Shown: positions 42,987 through 51,396 of the stretch, piece by piece
Layout: every line of letters starts with the position of its first letter
How positions within the stretch are numbered: the first letter of the stretch is position 1
Program-made: the position numbers and the translations under genes
Origin: Nocardia aurea
GTDB taxonomy: Bacteria; Actinomycetota; Actinomycetes; Mycobacteriales; Mycobacteriaceae
Direction: 5' to 3'
Length of the DNA: 64,000 bases
Assembly: GCF_003123685.1 (NCBI RefSeq)
Contig: NZ_QCYJ01000144.1
Location: 1-64,000 of the forward strand
Notes under the pieces: model-generated
What the model was told of the DNA's origin: nothing
Seen by the model: only the letters and a program-made list of their open reading frames with translations
Databases searched by the model: none

Positions 42987-43399
42987 CGCATCCCCCGAAA
43001 ATCGCCCGACACCAATGCTCTCAGTACCAACATTATTGGCTCTCGATTCGGTTTTCCCGGTCATCGGATCAGTTGTTCTCGCATCAGGCTAGCGGCAACC
43101 GGCGCTCACGGATACCAGAACGCAAGATTGCGTTCTACTTGCTGCAACCAACATGTTCTTACAGATGCAATCTCGAAGTCATCGCACGGCCGTGACCACG
43201 GGAAGTCCGCGAAACAGACGGAACGGCATGTGCAAGAGGGGTTTCCGGCGTTCCGCACCCGGCGAGCAACAGACCGCGCGGTCCGCGACAGCCGACGGCC
43301 GGGCGGGCTCACACCCTCCCACTATGCAAACGACATTCATTGTCATTAAGATCGGGTCGGCGCATTCGCCAGCTCCACCGACCGACGAGGAATCCGAAC
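42987..43399. other. Divergent intergenic region, 413 bp
   Basis: Comparatively A+T-rich at 43080-43190 and 43320-43350. On the minus strand 43331-43345 reads TGACAATGAATGTCG, about 11 of 15 matches to a Zur-type box by eye, 55 bp before the secreted-protein gene. No gene is supported. Confidence 0.35.
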
Positions 43400-44113
43400 G
43401 TGCAGATGAGGAAAACCGCCGCCCCCACCGTGGGTGCGACACTGCTGATCGCCGCTATGACATTCGGCCAGGCGACCGTCCACGCGGTGCCCGTCGAGGC
43501 CGTCTCGTATCGAGCCGAGACCACCGAGACCTCCACCGTCATCACCACCGATTCCGGATCGATGGCCGTCGAGAACGGCACCTTCACGATCAGGGCGACC
43601 GACGGAACCGCCCTCGCCGGGACCGAACTCGCGTTCCGCGTCGACGATTTCGTCTTCCCGATCGCCGCCGACATCGCGGGTGACACCGCGACGCTCACGC
43701 CACGATTCGATCCGGCCCACGCGACGTATCGACCGGTCGCCCTGCCCTACGAGAACAAGGCGCCCTGGAAGAACGACTACGAACGGGAACAGGCGGCCTG
43801 GAGTCGACTGACCAGCACGATCTCGATGGGCGCGACCATCGGGACGCTGACCGGCGGACTCGCGGGCGCGGCGGTGGGCTGCGCACTCGGCGGCATCGCC
43901 GGAGCCACCGTCGCCGCGGCGGCGATCGTCGGACTGTTCGGCTCGTTCATCCCCGCCGCCGCCGTCGGCTGCCTCGGCGGAATCGTCGCGGTCGGCGCGC
44001 TCGGCACGGTCGCGGGGCAACTTCTCGTGACCGGACCGGTCGCGATACTGGCCGCCGCGCAGTACTTCACGACGATCAACTCCCCCTCGCCGAATACCGC
44101 GCCCGCCCATTAG
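43400..44113 (+). CDS. Secreted glycine-zipper protein (DUF8020-like)
   Basis: 237 residues from GTG 43400 (GAGGAA 7 nt upstream); ATG 43406 is possible. MRKTAAPTVGATLLIAAMTF leads to a signal-peptide cleavage near VHA. A beta-type N-domain follows (about 35-110), then a C-terminal region with repeated small-residue helices (TIGTLTGGLAGAAVGCALGG and similar), typical of glycine-zipper membrane-active segments. Nocardia genomes carry many such secreted proteins of unknown role. A strong terminator separates it from the metallophore operon. Confidence 0.65.
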   Translation: MQMRKTAAPTVGATLLIAAMTFGQATVHAVPVEAVSYRAETTETSTVITTDSGSMAVENGTFTIRATDGTALAGTELAFRVDDFVFPIAADIAGDTATLTPRFDPAHATYRPVALPYENKAPWKNDYEREQAAWSRLTSTISMGATIGTLTGGLAGAAVGCALGGIAGATVAAAAIVGLFGSFIPAAAVGCLGGIVAVGALGTVAGQLLVTGPVAILAAAQYFTTINSPSPNTAPAH

Positions 44114-44121
44114 GTCGCACC

Positions 44122-44157
44122 CTCTCGAAACCCCTTCCCGGGGAGGGGTTTCGAGAG
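44122..44157 (+). terminator. Terminator hairpin before the metallophore operon
   Basis: CTCTCGAAACCCCT (44122-44135) pairs perfectly with AGGGGTTTCGAGAG (44144-44157), loop 8 nt, starting 9 nt after the preceding stop. Confidence 0.85.
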
Positions 44158-44158
44158 A

Positions 44159-44179
44159 TAATGATAACGATAATCATTA
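44159..44179. promoter_or_regulatory. FUR-family (Zur-like) operator
   Basis: TAATGAT-AACGATA-ATCATTA is a 21-bp palindrome with perfect 7-bp arms. The core TGATAACGATAATCA (44162-44176) closely follows the actinobacterial Zur pattern (TGAAAATGATTTTCA type) and also resembles GATAAT-repeat Fur boxes. It ends 30 nt before the first operon gene, where it would block the promoter. Iron genes in this group are mostly under IdeR boxes, so zinc control is favoured; this is inference. Confidence 0.65.
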
Positions 44180-44209
44180 CTGATCGACCGCACCTGACGA
44201 GGAGAACAC

Positions 44210-45475
44210 ATGGGACACCTACTGATGGTGGAGAGCTGGGTCGGATCCATGAGCACACTGCTCCCGCACGGCATCCGCGACCGAGGACACCGATTCAGTT
44301 TCCTGACCCGCGATCTCGGGCACTACCTGCGGACGGCGACCGATGCGCGCCATCCCCTGCTCGGCGCGACGAATATCCTTACGGCCGAGACCAATGACGA
44401 GCAGGCCGTCGTCGCCACCGTGCGTCGTCTGCACCAGGTCTTCGAATTCGACGGGGTGCTGTCCTCGTGTGACTACTACCTGCCCACCGTCGCCGCCATC
44501 GCCGCCGACCTCGGGCTTCCCGGACCGAGCCGCGACGCGATGCGCGCGGCGTGCGACAAGGCGACGACCCGCCGGATCTGCTCGGCCGCCGGGGTTCCCG
44601 GTCCGGCATTCGCGGTGGTGGCCGCATGGGACGAGATCGCCGCGGCGGCGCAGCGAATCGGCTATCCGGTCGTCGTCAAACCGGTCGACCTCTGCGGCGG
44701 GATGTTCGTGCGCCGCGTCGACAACGTCGACCGACTACACGACGCGGTCGCCGCCATCGCCGGGTTCCCCGTCAACGCGCGTGGTCAACTGCGCGCGCCG
44801 GACATACTCGTCGAGGAATGTCTCGACGGTCCCGAATACAGTGTCGAGACCGTCACCCACGGCGGCCGGACCACGATCGTCGGCATCACCGACAAGCGTG
44901 TGGTGGGTTCGGACTGCTTCATCGAGGCCGGGCACATGTTCCCCGCCGCCACCGAACCCGAGCAGTCCGAGGCGATCGGCGCGGCCGCGGCCGCCGCCGT
45001 GACGGCGCTCGGACTCGACGACACGGTCGCGCACACCGAGGTCAAACTGACCGCGCGCGGTCCGCGACTGATCGAGGTCAACCCGCGACCGGCGGGTAAC
45101 CGGATCACCGAATTGGTGCGCCGGGTCACCGGCATCGACCTCCCCTCGGTCCACGCGGATCTGGCCGCCGGAATCGAACCCGTCCTCGAACCGGTCGATA
45201 CCGGTATCGGCAGCGCGGCCATCGCTTTCCTGATTCCGGAGCGCGCCGGACAACTGGAGTCCGTGGACGGCGCGCGGCAGTGGTCGCTCGACGACCGGAT
45301 CGTCGATCATCACCTCGCCGCGGCAGGCAAGACCGTGCGCACCGCCGACAACAACAACGAGTACCTCGGACACGTCATGGTGGTCGACGAGAAGTTCGGT
45401 GCCGCGAGCGAACTCGCCCAGCGCTCGATCAGCGAACTACAGGTCACCTATCGCGATTCCGGCAGCCGAGCATGA
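44210..45475 (+). CDS. ATP-grasp ligase
   Basis: 421 residues from ATG 44210 (GAGGAG 8 nt upstream). Pre-ATP-grasp domain 1-105 with FDGVLSSCDYYLPTVAAIAA; ATP-grasp domain with GYPVVVKPVDLCGGMFVRRV (Lys for ATP), ILVEECLDGPEYSVETVTHG and the metal-binding LIEVNPRPAGNRITELVRR. Such enzymes join a carboxylate to an amine through an acyl phosphate. It is the first gene behind the FUR-type operator, and its stop overlaps the next start (ATGA). It is the likely bond-forming enzyme of the pathway. Confidence 0.85.
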   Translation: MGHLLMVESWVGSMSTLLPHGIRDRGHRFSFLTRDLGHYLRTATDARHPLLGATNILTAETNDEQAVVATVRRLHQVFEFDGVLSSCDYYLPTVAAIAADLGLPGPSRDAMRAACDKATTRRICSAAGVPGPAFAVVAAWDEIAAAAQRIGYPVVVKPVDLCGGMFVRRVDNVDRLHDAVAAIAGFPVNARGQLRAPDILVEECLDGPEYSVETVTHGGRTTIVGITDKRVVGSDCFIEAGHMFPAATEPEQSEAIGAAAAAAVTALGLDDTVAHTEVKLTARGPRLIEVNPRPAGNRITELVRRVTGIDLPSVHADLAAGIEPVLEPVDTGIGSAAIAFLIPERAGQLESVDGARQWSLDDRIVDHHLAAAGKTVRTADNNNEYLGHVMVVDEKFGAASELAQRSISELQVTYRDSGSRA

Positions 45476-46341
45476 CGGCCGCCGAACCCCTCGCACTCGG
45501 TCACCGACCGCGCTCGGTCGCCGAACTCGTCGCCCTGGTCCGGTCGGGCGCGCTCGGTCCCGCACCGGAGACCGTCACGGTCGCGAGCGCCTTCCTCACC
45601 ACGTACGGCACCGGGCACGCGGGGCGGGCACAGCGCTATCACAACGAGATCTTCAGTGTGCGTATCGGTTCCGTGGTCGGCTCCTGTGGATCGGAATCCG
45701 ATCTACCCGGCGAGCGTTCGGCGGTCGTCTCCGACTGTGTCGGCGCGACGATCGCCGAATTGCTCGACCACGCCGTACCCGCCGTCCGTATCGCGGCACT
45801 GGACGCCTACCTCATGCACCTGCACCCACACCCCTCGGCGGCGGGTCGACCGGGTCGGACGGTCGTGGTCGACGGCGCGTCGTCACTGGCGAAATCCCGG
45901 TGCCGGGCCGCCACCGTCATCGACCTGCTGCCGACGCGCGGCATACGGACGGTGCTGGTGGTCGGGGTCGTCAATTCCCTGCTCGCCGAATTGCGCGAGC
46001 GCGGCATGGACTACATCCCCTGCGACCGCGCGGGCGGGGTGACCGAATGGGACGAACCGGTGCTGAGGTCGACAGCGGAGATCACCGAACCGTACGACGC
46101 CATGCTGGTCACCGGCATGACCCTGGTCAACGGCAGTTTCGATCATCTGCTCGAGCACGCGGGGCGGCACGGCCTGCCTCTGGTGATGTTCGCGCAGAGC
46201 GGTAGCGCCGTGCTGCCCTGGTTCCTCGGAGACGACGCCGTCACGGCGATTTCGGCCGAACCGTATCCGTTCTTCTCCCTCGACGGCGGCCCGAGCACTC
46301 ACTTCCACTACCACCGTTCGGAGTCCACGTGCGCACAGTAG
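45472..46341 (+). CDS. DUF4213/DUF364-like Rossmann protein
   Basis: 289 residues. The N-terminal part (about 40-110, YHNEIFSVRIG ... ELLDHAVPAVRIAALDAY) resembles DUF4213. The C-terminal Rossmann-like part has TVLVVGVVNSLLAELRERG and EPYDAMLVTGMTLVNGSFDH, the DUF364 signature. From memory the structure of one relative suggested a heavy-metal-chelation link. Here it sits inside a metallophore-type operon, overlapping both neighbours, which points to a biosynthetic or metal-handling role. No reaction is established. Confidence 0.68.
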   Translation: MTAAEPLALGHRPRSVAELVALVRSGALGPAPETVTVASAFLTTYGTGHAGRAQRYHNEIFSVRIGSVVGSCGSESDLPGERSAVVSDCVGATIAELLDHAVPAVRIAALDAYLMHLHPHPSAAGRPGRTVVVDGASSLAKSRCRAATVIDLLPTRGIRTVLVVGVVNSLLAELRERGMDYIPCDRAGGVTEWDEPVLRSTAEITEPYDAMLVTGMTLVNGSFDHLLEHAGRHGLPLVMFAQSGSAVLPWFLGDDAVTAISAEPYPFFSLDGGPSTHFHYHRSESTCAQ

Positions 46342-47387
46342 AGCCACACGGCGGTCGATCCGGGCTGCTGCGGTTGATCGGCGGGACGCCGGTCACCTCG
46401 ATCCCCACGGAGTCCGGAAACTACTGGGCGAAAATCGAAGCGGCGGGCGTGGGCGGTATGAAGGCAAGGGCGGCCGCGTCCATGCTGCTCGCCGCCGCCG
46501 ATCGCGGGGAACTGAAGCCCGGCGCGCCGATCATCGAATCGACGAGTGGCACACTCGGCGTGGGACTGGCGCTGGTGGGGCGAGCGCTCGGCCATCCGGT
46601 CACCCTCGTCGTCGACGCGGAACTCGAATCGGATATGCGTACGCTGTTCGGCGTCTACGGCGTCGCCCTCGCGGTCGTCGAACATCCACATCCCGAAGGC
46701 GGCTGGCAGCGCGCCCGACTCGATCGGATCGCCGCCCTGCTCACGTCGACACCCGGCGCGTACTGGCCCGATCAGTACAACAATCCCGACAACGCGCTCG
46801 GCTATCTCGACATGGCGCGCGAGATTCTGGACCAGGCCGAGCCGATGGACGTGCTCGTGGTCACCGTCGGATCCGGCGGACACTCCGCGGGCCTGACCCG
46901 GGCGCTGCGGCGCTATTGGCCGAACCTGCGGGTCGTCGGCGTCGACGCGGTCGGCTCGCGGATCTTCGGCCAGCCCGCGCGCAGCCGGGTGATGCGCGGC
47001 CTCGGCAGCAGTATCCTGCCGCGCAATGTCGCCTACGCCGATTTCGACGAGGTGCACTGGGTCGGCCCGGTCGAATCGGTCGCCGCCTGCCGCGAACTCG
47101 CCGCGCGTACCTGCCTCGGGGGCGGATGGAGCACCGGGGCCGCGGCGCTCGTCGCCGACTGGGTGGCACGCCGCGAAGCGGGATCGCGGGTGCTGACCGT
47201 CTTTCCGGACGGGCCGCACCGGTATCTGCACACCATCTACGACGACGGCTGGTGTTCCGAGCGCGGCTTGCTCGGCGCACCGCGCACCGAGCCGGTCGAA
47301 TTCGGCGACCCCGACGAATCCGAGGCACGGGGGTGGGCGCGCTGCCGCGTCGTCCGCGACCCGGCGACCGCGCGGGTGCGGGCATGA
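46329..47387 (+). CDS. PLP-dependent cysteine-synthase-fold enzyme
   Basis: 352 residues from GTG 46329, overlapping the previous gene by 13 nt. Fold type II: LIGGTPVTSI opening, Schiff-base Lys45 in VGGMKARAA, substrate loop STSGTLGVG (family TSGNTG altered to TSGTLG) and phosphate-binding VGSGGHSAG. The C-terminus carries family-unusual Tyr and Trp residues. It probably catalyses beta-replacement on a serine-derived substrate, as SbnA does for diaminopropionate precursors. The altered loop suggests a distinct substrate. Confidence 0.8.
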   Translation: MRTVEPHGGRSGLLRLIGGTPVTSIPTESGNYWAKIEAAGVGGMKARAAASMLLAAADRGELKPGAPIIESTSGTLGVGLALVGRALGHPVTLVVDAELESDMRTLFGVYGVALAVVEHPHPEGGWQRARLDRIAALLTSTPGAYWPDQYNNPDNALGYLDMAREILDQAEPMDVLVVTVGSGGHSAGLTRALRRYWPNLRVVGVDAVGSRIFGQPARSRVMRGLGSSILPRNVAYADFDEVHWVGPVESVAACRELAARTCLGGGWSTGAAALVADWVARREAGSRVLTVFPDGPHRYLHTIYDDGWCSERGLLGAPRTEPVEFGDPDESEARGWARCRVVRDPATARVRA

Positions 47388-48427
47388 GACTGGAATGGAC
47401 AACCACGCGGATCGAACTCACCGAACCGCTGCGCATCTCACGCGCCACCATGGCCGAACGCGACGCCGTCTGCGTCACCCTGTCGCACGACGGCGTCTCC
47501 GGTCGGGGCGAAGTCGTCACCAGTCCGCGTCTGGGAATCACCGGCGCGACGATCGGGCGGGCGCTCGCGGGCACCGCCGAGTGGGTCGCGCGTGCGAGTG
47601 ACCCGGACGCTCTGCGCGCGGCACTGCCCGTCCTGCGCCGACGTCTGGCCGACGCGCTGCCCGTCGCGGCCGCCGTCGATATCGCGGTACACGACCATCT
47701 CGCCATCCGGGACGGACAGCCGCTGTGCTCCTACCTGGGTATGCCGCCGTGGGATTCGGTCCCGACCGCCTACACCCTGGGCATCGGACCGCCCCTGGCC
47801 ACGGCGCGCTCGGCGGCACGGCTGATCACCGCCGGTTTCTCGGTGCTCAAACTCAAGCTCGGCGAACGCGATCCCGCCGCCGATATCGCCAGGGTCCGTG
47901 CGGTGCGGGCGGCCGCTCCGACCGCGACGCTGATACTCGACCCGAACGGGGCATGGGACACCGGGACCGCCGTGCGGATCCTCACCGAACTCGCCGACCT
48001 CGAGATCGCCGCGGTGGAGCAACCCGTACCCGCGGGACGGCCGGAACAACTCGATGCCGTCGCCCGAGCGGTACCCATGCCGGTGATCGCCGACGAGGAC
48101 GCGGGTTCGGTCGAACAGTTGGCGGCCCTGCCCCCGACCGTGGCCGGCATCAATATCAAACTGGCCGAATGCGGCGGCCTGGACGCGGCCGCGCTGATGA
48201 TCGACTGGGCACGGCGCTCGGGTGTCGACGTGATGCTCGGTTGCCAGGTGTCGACATCGCTCGGCATCGCCCCCGCTGCGCATCTGAGCGGCGCCGCGCG
48301 GTGGGTCGACCTGGACGGACATCTGCTCATCGCCGCCGACCCGTGGTGCGGGCTCGGCGATTTCGACGGTCGCCTGCGCCGTCCCGCCGGGCCCGGACTC
48401 GGAATCCGCCGACGGGAGGCCGCGTGA
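47384..48427 (+). CDS. Enolase-superfamily dipeptide-epimerase-like enzyme
   Basis: 347 residues. The MR/MLE subgroup residues are intact: KxK at 156/158 (LKLKLG), metal ligands Asp186 (DPNGAW), Glu212 (AVEQP) and Asp237 (IADED), and Lys259 (NIKLAECGG). This set matches Ala-Glu (dipeptide) epimerases and N-acylamino-acid racemases. Within this operon it probably epimerises an amino-acid centre of the ligase product or its precursor. Starts by ATGA overlap. Confidence 0.85.
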   Translation: MRLEWTTTRIELTEPLRISRATMAERDAVCVTLSHDGVSGRGEVVTSPRLGITGATIGRALAGTAEWVARASDPDALRAALPVLRRRLADALPVAAAVDIAVHDHLAIRDGQPLCSYLGMPPWDSVPTAYTLGIGPPLATARSAARLITAGFSVLKLKLGERDPAADIARVRAVRAAAPTATLILDPNGAWDTGTAVRILTELADLEIAAVEQPVPAGRPEQLDAVARAVPMPVIADEDAGSVEQLAALPPTVAGINIKLAECGGLDAAALMIDWARRSGVDVMLGCQVSTSLGIAPAAHLSGAARWVDLDGHLLIAADPWCGLGDFDGRLRRPAGPGLGIRRREAA

Positions 48428-49743
48428 ACACCCTCGCGTTGTTCCGGACGTTCCCGCTGTCGGTGCGCTTGCTCCTGGTCAACCAGTTGGCGGGCAATAC
48501 CGGGTTCTACCTGCTCATCCCGTTTCTCGCCGACTACCTGCTGCACGATCTGGCGTTGTCGGCGGCGACCGTCGGCGTGGTGCTCGGGGTGCGCAATCTG
48601 AGCCAGCAGGGGTTGTTCCTGGTCGGCGGGTCGGCGGCCGATCGACTCGGCGCGCGCCGGGTGATCATCATCGGGGCGGCCATTCGCGCGGCCGGATTCG
48701 GATTGTTCGCGGTGGGCGGGTCCGTCGCGGTGGTGCTGATCGCGTCCGTGCTCACCGGATTCGCCGGGGCGCTGTTCAATCCGGCGGTCCGCTCCTATAT
48801 CGCCCTCGACAGCGACGACCGCGCGGCGGACGCCTTCGCGCTGTTCAATATCTTCGGCAATATCGGTTCGGCACTCGGACCGATCGTCGGCACCGTTCTC
48901 GTCTCGGTGGGTTTCCGGCTCAGCGCCGTGGTGGCCGCGGCGATCTTCCTGTGCCTCACCGTCGCACAACTGCTCCTGCTCCCCGATCGCCCGGTCGCGC
49001 GCGGCGCGACGACCGTGCGGGGCGATATCCGCACCGTCCTCACCCACCGCGCGTTCCGGTCCTTCGCCATCGCGTTGATGGGCATGTTCGCCTTGCAGAG
49101 TCAGATCTATTTCATCCTGACCTTGCAGGCACAGCGGGCCGCGGGCGACGACGGCGCGGCCATCGCGGTGGCGGCGCTGTTCCTCACCGAGACGATCACC
49201 ATCCTGCTGCTCCAGGTGCGTATCACCCGCGCGCTCGGTACCCGGGCGCGCGGACCCGCGATGGCACTGGGCATGACGACGATGGGCGCGGCCTTCCTGG
49301 TCCCGCCGATCGCGGCGCGCTTACTCGAATCCCGTTCCGGCGGCACGCTTCCCACGGTCGCGGCGGTAGCGCCGGTCGCGGTGGCCGCGGCGATCCTCGC
49401 CGTCGGCGTCATGACGGTGCAGCCCTTCGTCAACGAGCTGATACCGCGATTCAGCGGCCGGACCCTGACCGGAACCTACTACGGCGCTTTCTATCTCGTC
49501 GCGGGCGTGTTCACGGTGACGCTCACCTCCACGGTCGGCGCGGCGGTCGACCGGTTCGGCGGACCGCTGGCCTGGTGGCCCGCGCTGCTGTGCGCCGCGA
49601 CGGGTTTCCTCTCGGCCGCCGCCGTGACAGTCCTGCACCGGCGCGGCACGCTACCCGAGCCCGACAGCCCGCCGGACGCTCGGCCGGACCCGCACACCGT
49701 TCTCGTGAAAGGTGATTCCGACCATGACACCGACCGACGCTAG
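48424..49743 (+). CDS. MFS exporter of the metallophore operon
   Basis: 439 residues from GTG 48424, about 12 membrane segments. NQLAGNTGFYLLIPFLADYL (helix 1), GGSAADRLGARRVIIIGAAI (motif A) and FALFNIFGNIGSALGPIVGT (helix 5) fit drug-proton antiporters. Between a biosynthetic gene set and an importer set, its expected job is to export the finished chelator. It overlaps the methyltransferase gene by 20 nt. Confidence 0.83.
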   Translation: MNTLALFRTFPLSVRLLLVNQLAGNTGFYLLIPFLADYLLHDLALSAATVGVVLGVRNLSQQGLFLVGGSAADRLGARRVIIIGAAIRAAGFGLFAVGGSVAVVLIASVLTGFAGALFNPAVRSYIALDSDDRAADAFALFNIFGNIGSALGPIVGTVLVSVGFRLSAVVAAAIFLCLTVAQLLLLPDRPVARGATTVRGDIRTVLTHRAFRSFAIALMGMFALQSQIYFILTLQAQRAAGDDGAAIAVAALFLTETITILLLQVRITRALGTRARGPAMALGMTTMGAAFLVPPIAARLLESRSGGTLPTVAAVAPVAVAAAILAVGVMTVQPFVNELIPRFSGRTLTGTYYGAFYLVAGVFTVTLTSTVGAAVDRFGGPLAWWPALLCAATGFLSAAAVTVLHRRGTLPEPDSPPDARPDPHTVLVKGDSDHDTDRR

Positions 49744-50590
49744 CCCGGTGCTCACCAGCGAAAATCTGCTGACCGACAATCCCGCGCTCTACGAGCGGAC
49801 CTTCCCCGACAACGGCGAACGCAACGCGCGTTTCGTGCACGACCTGGTGACGCGGTTCGCCGACACCGCGACGCGTTCGAGGCGGCTGCTCGATATCGGA
49901 GCGGGGACCGGACGCGATGCCGCCCGGTTGGCCGACCTCGGCTACCGGGTGAGCGCCGTCGACATCTCGGCCCGGATGGTGGCCTACGCCCGCGCGAAAT
50001 ACCCGGAGTTGGACGTGACGGTCGGCGACGCGCGTGACGTCGAAGCCGCCGCGCCCGTCGACGTGGTGACGTGTCTCGGCAGCACCCTGCTGCACCTGCA
50101 CGACACCGCCGATATCGTCGCGGCGCTGACCCGGTTCGCCGCGTGCCTGCGCCCCGGCGGGTTGCTGATCCTCGAGATGCGCAACGGCGCGTTCCTGCTC
50201 ACCGACCGGGGACGACAGGAGCTGCTCGGCGACGAATCGATCCGCACGGTCGAATGGGAGGGCGTCGGGTACACCTCGCGTACCTCGCTGTCGGTCGATC
50301 TACCCGAGCAACTGCTGCGCAGGCGGCGAGTCTGGACCTGGGACGGCTGCGACCAGCCGGTCGCCCAGGACACCGCCTGGCGTCTGCTGTTCCCCCGGGA
50401 ACTGCGATACCTGCTCGGCCTGAGCGGATTCGAGGTCGTCGCGCTCTTCGACCGACCGGGACCGCTCACCGACCCGGCGTGGCCGGGTGACGGTGTGCTC
50501 GGCGACCGGCTCGACGACGACCGCCTGCATGTCGTGGCCCGGCGACATGCCGGGCCCGCGACCGTCTCCCCCGCCGGGGTTGTCGCGTGA
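49724..50590 (+). CDS. SAM-dependent methyltransferase
   Basis: 288 residues from ATG 49724 (AAAGGTG upstream). Class I fold: RRLLDIGAGTGRDAARLADL (motif I, about 60), VSAVDISARMVAYA, VTVGDARDVE and LRPGGLLILEMRNGAFL. The C-terminal third is beta-rich, as in small-molecule methyltransferases. It may N- or O-methylate the metallophore. Stops inside the ABC ATPase start (GTGA). Confidence 0.8.
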   Translation: MTPTDASPVLTSENLLTDNPALYERTFPDNGERNARFVHDLVTRFADTATRSRRLLDIGAGTGRDAARLADLGYRVSAVDISARMVAYARAKYPELDVTVGDARDVEAAAPVDVVTCLGSTLLHLHDTADIVAALTRFAACLRPGGLLILEMRNGAFLLTDRGRQELLGDESIRTVEWEGVGYTSRTSLSVDLPEQLLRRRRVWTWDGCDQPVAQDTAWRLLFPRELRYLLGLSGFEVVALFDRPGPLTDPAWPGDGVLGDRLDDDRLHVVARRHAGPATVSPAGVVA

Positions 50591-51396
50591 TCAGCCTCGA
50601 CGACGTCCATTTCGACTACGACGGCGATATCGTGCTGTCGGGAATCGGATTGGTGGCCGAACCGGGAACCACCCTCGGTCTCATCGGTCCCAACGGCTCG
50701 GGCAAATCGACGCTGTTGCGCCTGATCTACCGGGCCCTGCGTCCGCGCACGGGTGTCGTCGCCGTCGACGGCGCACCGGTGGCCACCCTGCGGGGTCGCG
50801 ACCTCGCGGGCCGCCTCGCCGTGGTGACGCAGGAGTCCTCGGCGGATACCCCGATCACGGTCGCCGAGATGGTGTTGCTCGGCAGATCACCGTGGGCCGG
50901 TGCGCTGCAGGGGTATTCACACGACGACCGGGTCACCGCCGCCGCCGCGATGCGACGGGTGGGGGTACGCGAGCTGGCCGAACGTCCGTTCTCCTCGCTC
51001 TCGGGCGGTGAACGTCAGCGGGTGCTGATCGCCCGCGCCCTCGCCCAGCGGGCCGACCACATCCTGCTCGACGAGCCGACCAATCATCTCGACGTCCGTT
51101 ACCAGCACGAACTCCTCGGTCTCGTACACGATCTCGACGTCACCACCGTTGTCGTCCTGCACGACCTCAACCTCGCCGCGCGGTACTGCGACCGCTTGGT
51201 CCTGCTGGATCGCGGGCGAATCGCCGCGGCGGGCCCGGTGGCGGAGGTCCTCACCCCGGAGCTGCTCGAACCCGTCTACCAGGTCACCGTGGCGCGTTCC
51301 ACCGCGTTCGGCTCGATCCAGCTCCTCTTCGGGCCGGGGCGGCTGGGTGTCGAAGACTCCGTATCCACCGATACCGGAAAGGTTTTCGCACCGTGA
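50587..51396 (+). CDS. FecE-type ABC ATPase (metallophore import)
   Basis: 269 residues. Walker A GPNGSGKST (about 38), signature LSGGERQRVLIARAL (about 137), Walker B HILLDEPTNHLD and the H-loop VLHDLNLAARYCDRL are all intact. The 50587-53492 trio of ATPase, permease and binding lipoprotein is the FecBCDE/BtuCDF/siderophore class. Overlaps by GTGA with both neighbours. Confidence 0.93.
   Translation: MISLDDVHFDYDGDIVLSGIGLVAEPGTTLGLIGPNGSGKSTLLRLIYRALRPRTGVVAVDGAPVATLRGRDLAGRLAVVTQESSADTPITVAEMVLLGRSPWAGALQGYSHDDRVTAAAAMRRVGVRELAERPFSSLSGGERQRVLIARALAQRADHILLDEPTNHLDVRYQHELLGLVHDLDVTTVVVLHDLNLAARYCDRLVLLDRGRIAAAGPVAEVLTPELLEPVYQVTVARSTAFGSIQLLFGPGRLGVEDSVSTDTGKVFAP

Noticed and set aside
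44162..44176. IdeR/DmdR iron box
   Set aside because: The TTAGGTTAGGCTAACCTAA-type core is absent; the motif is a GATAAT/ATCATT palindrome of the FUR family.
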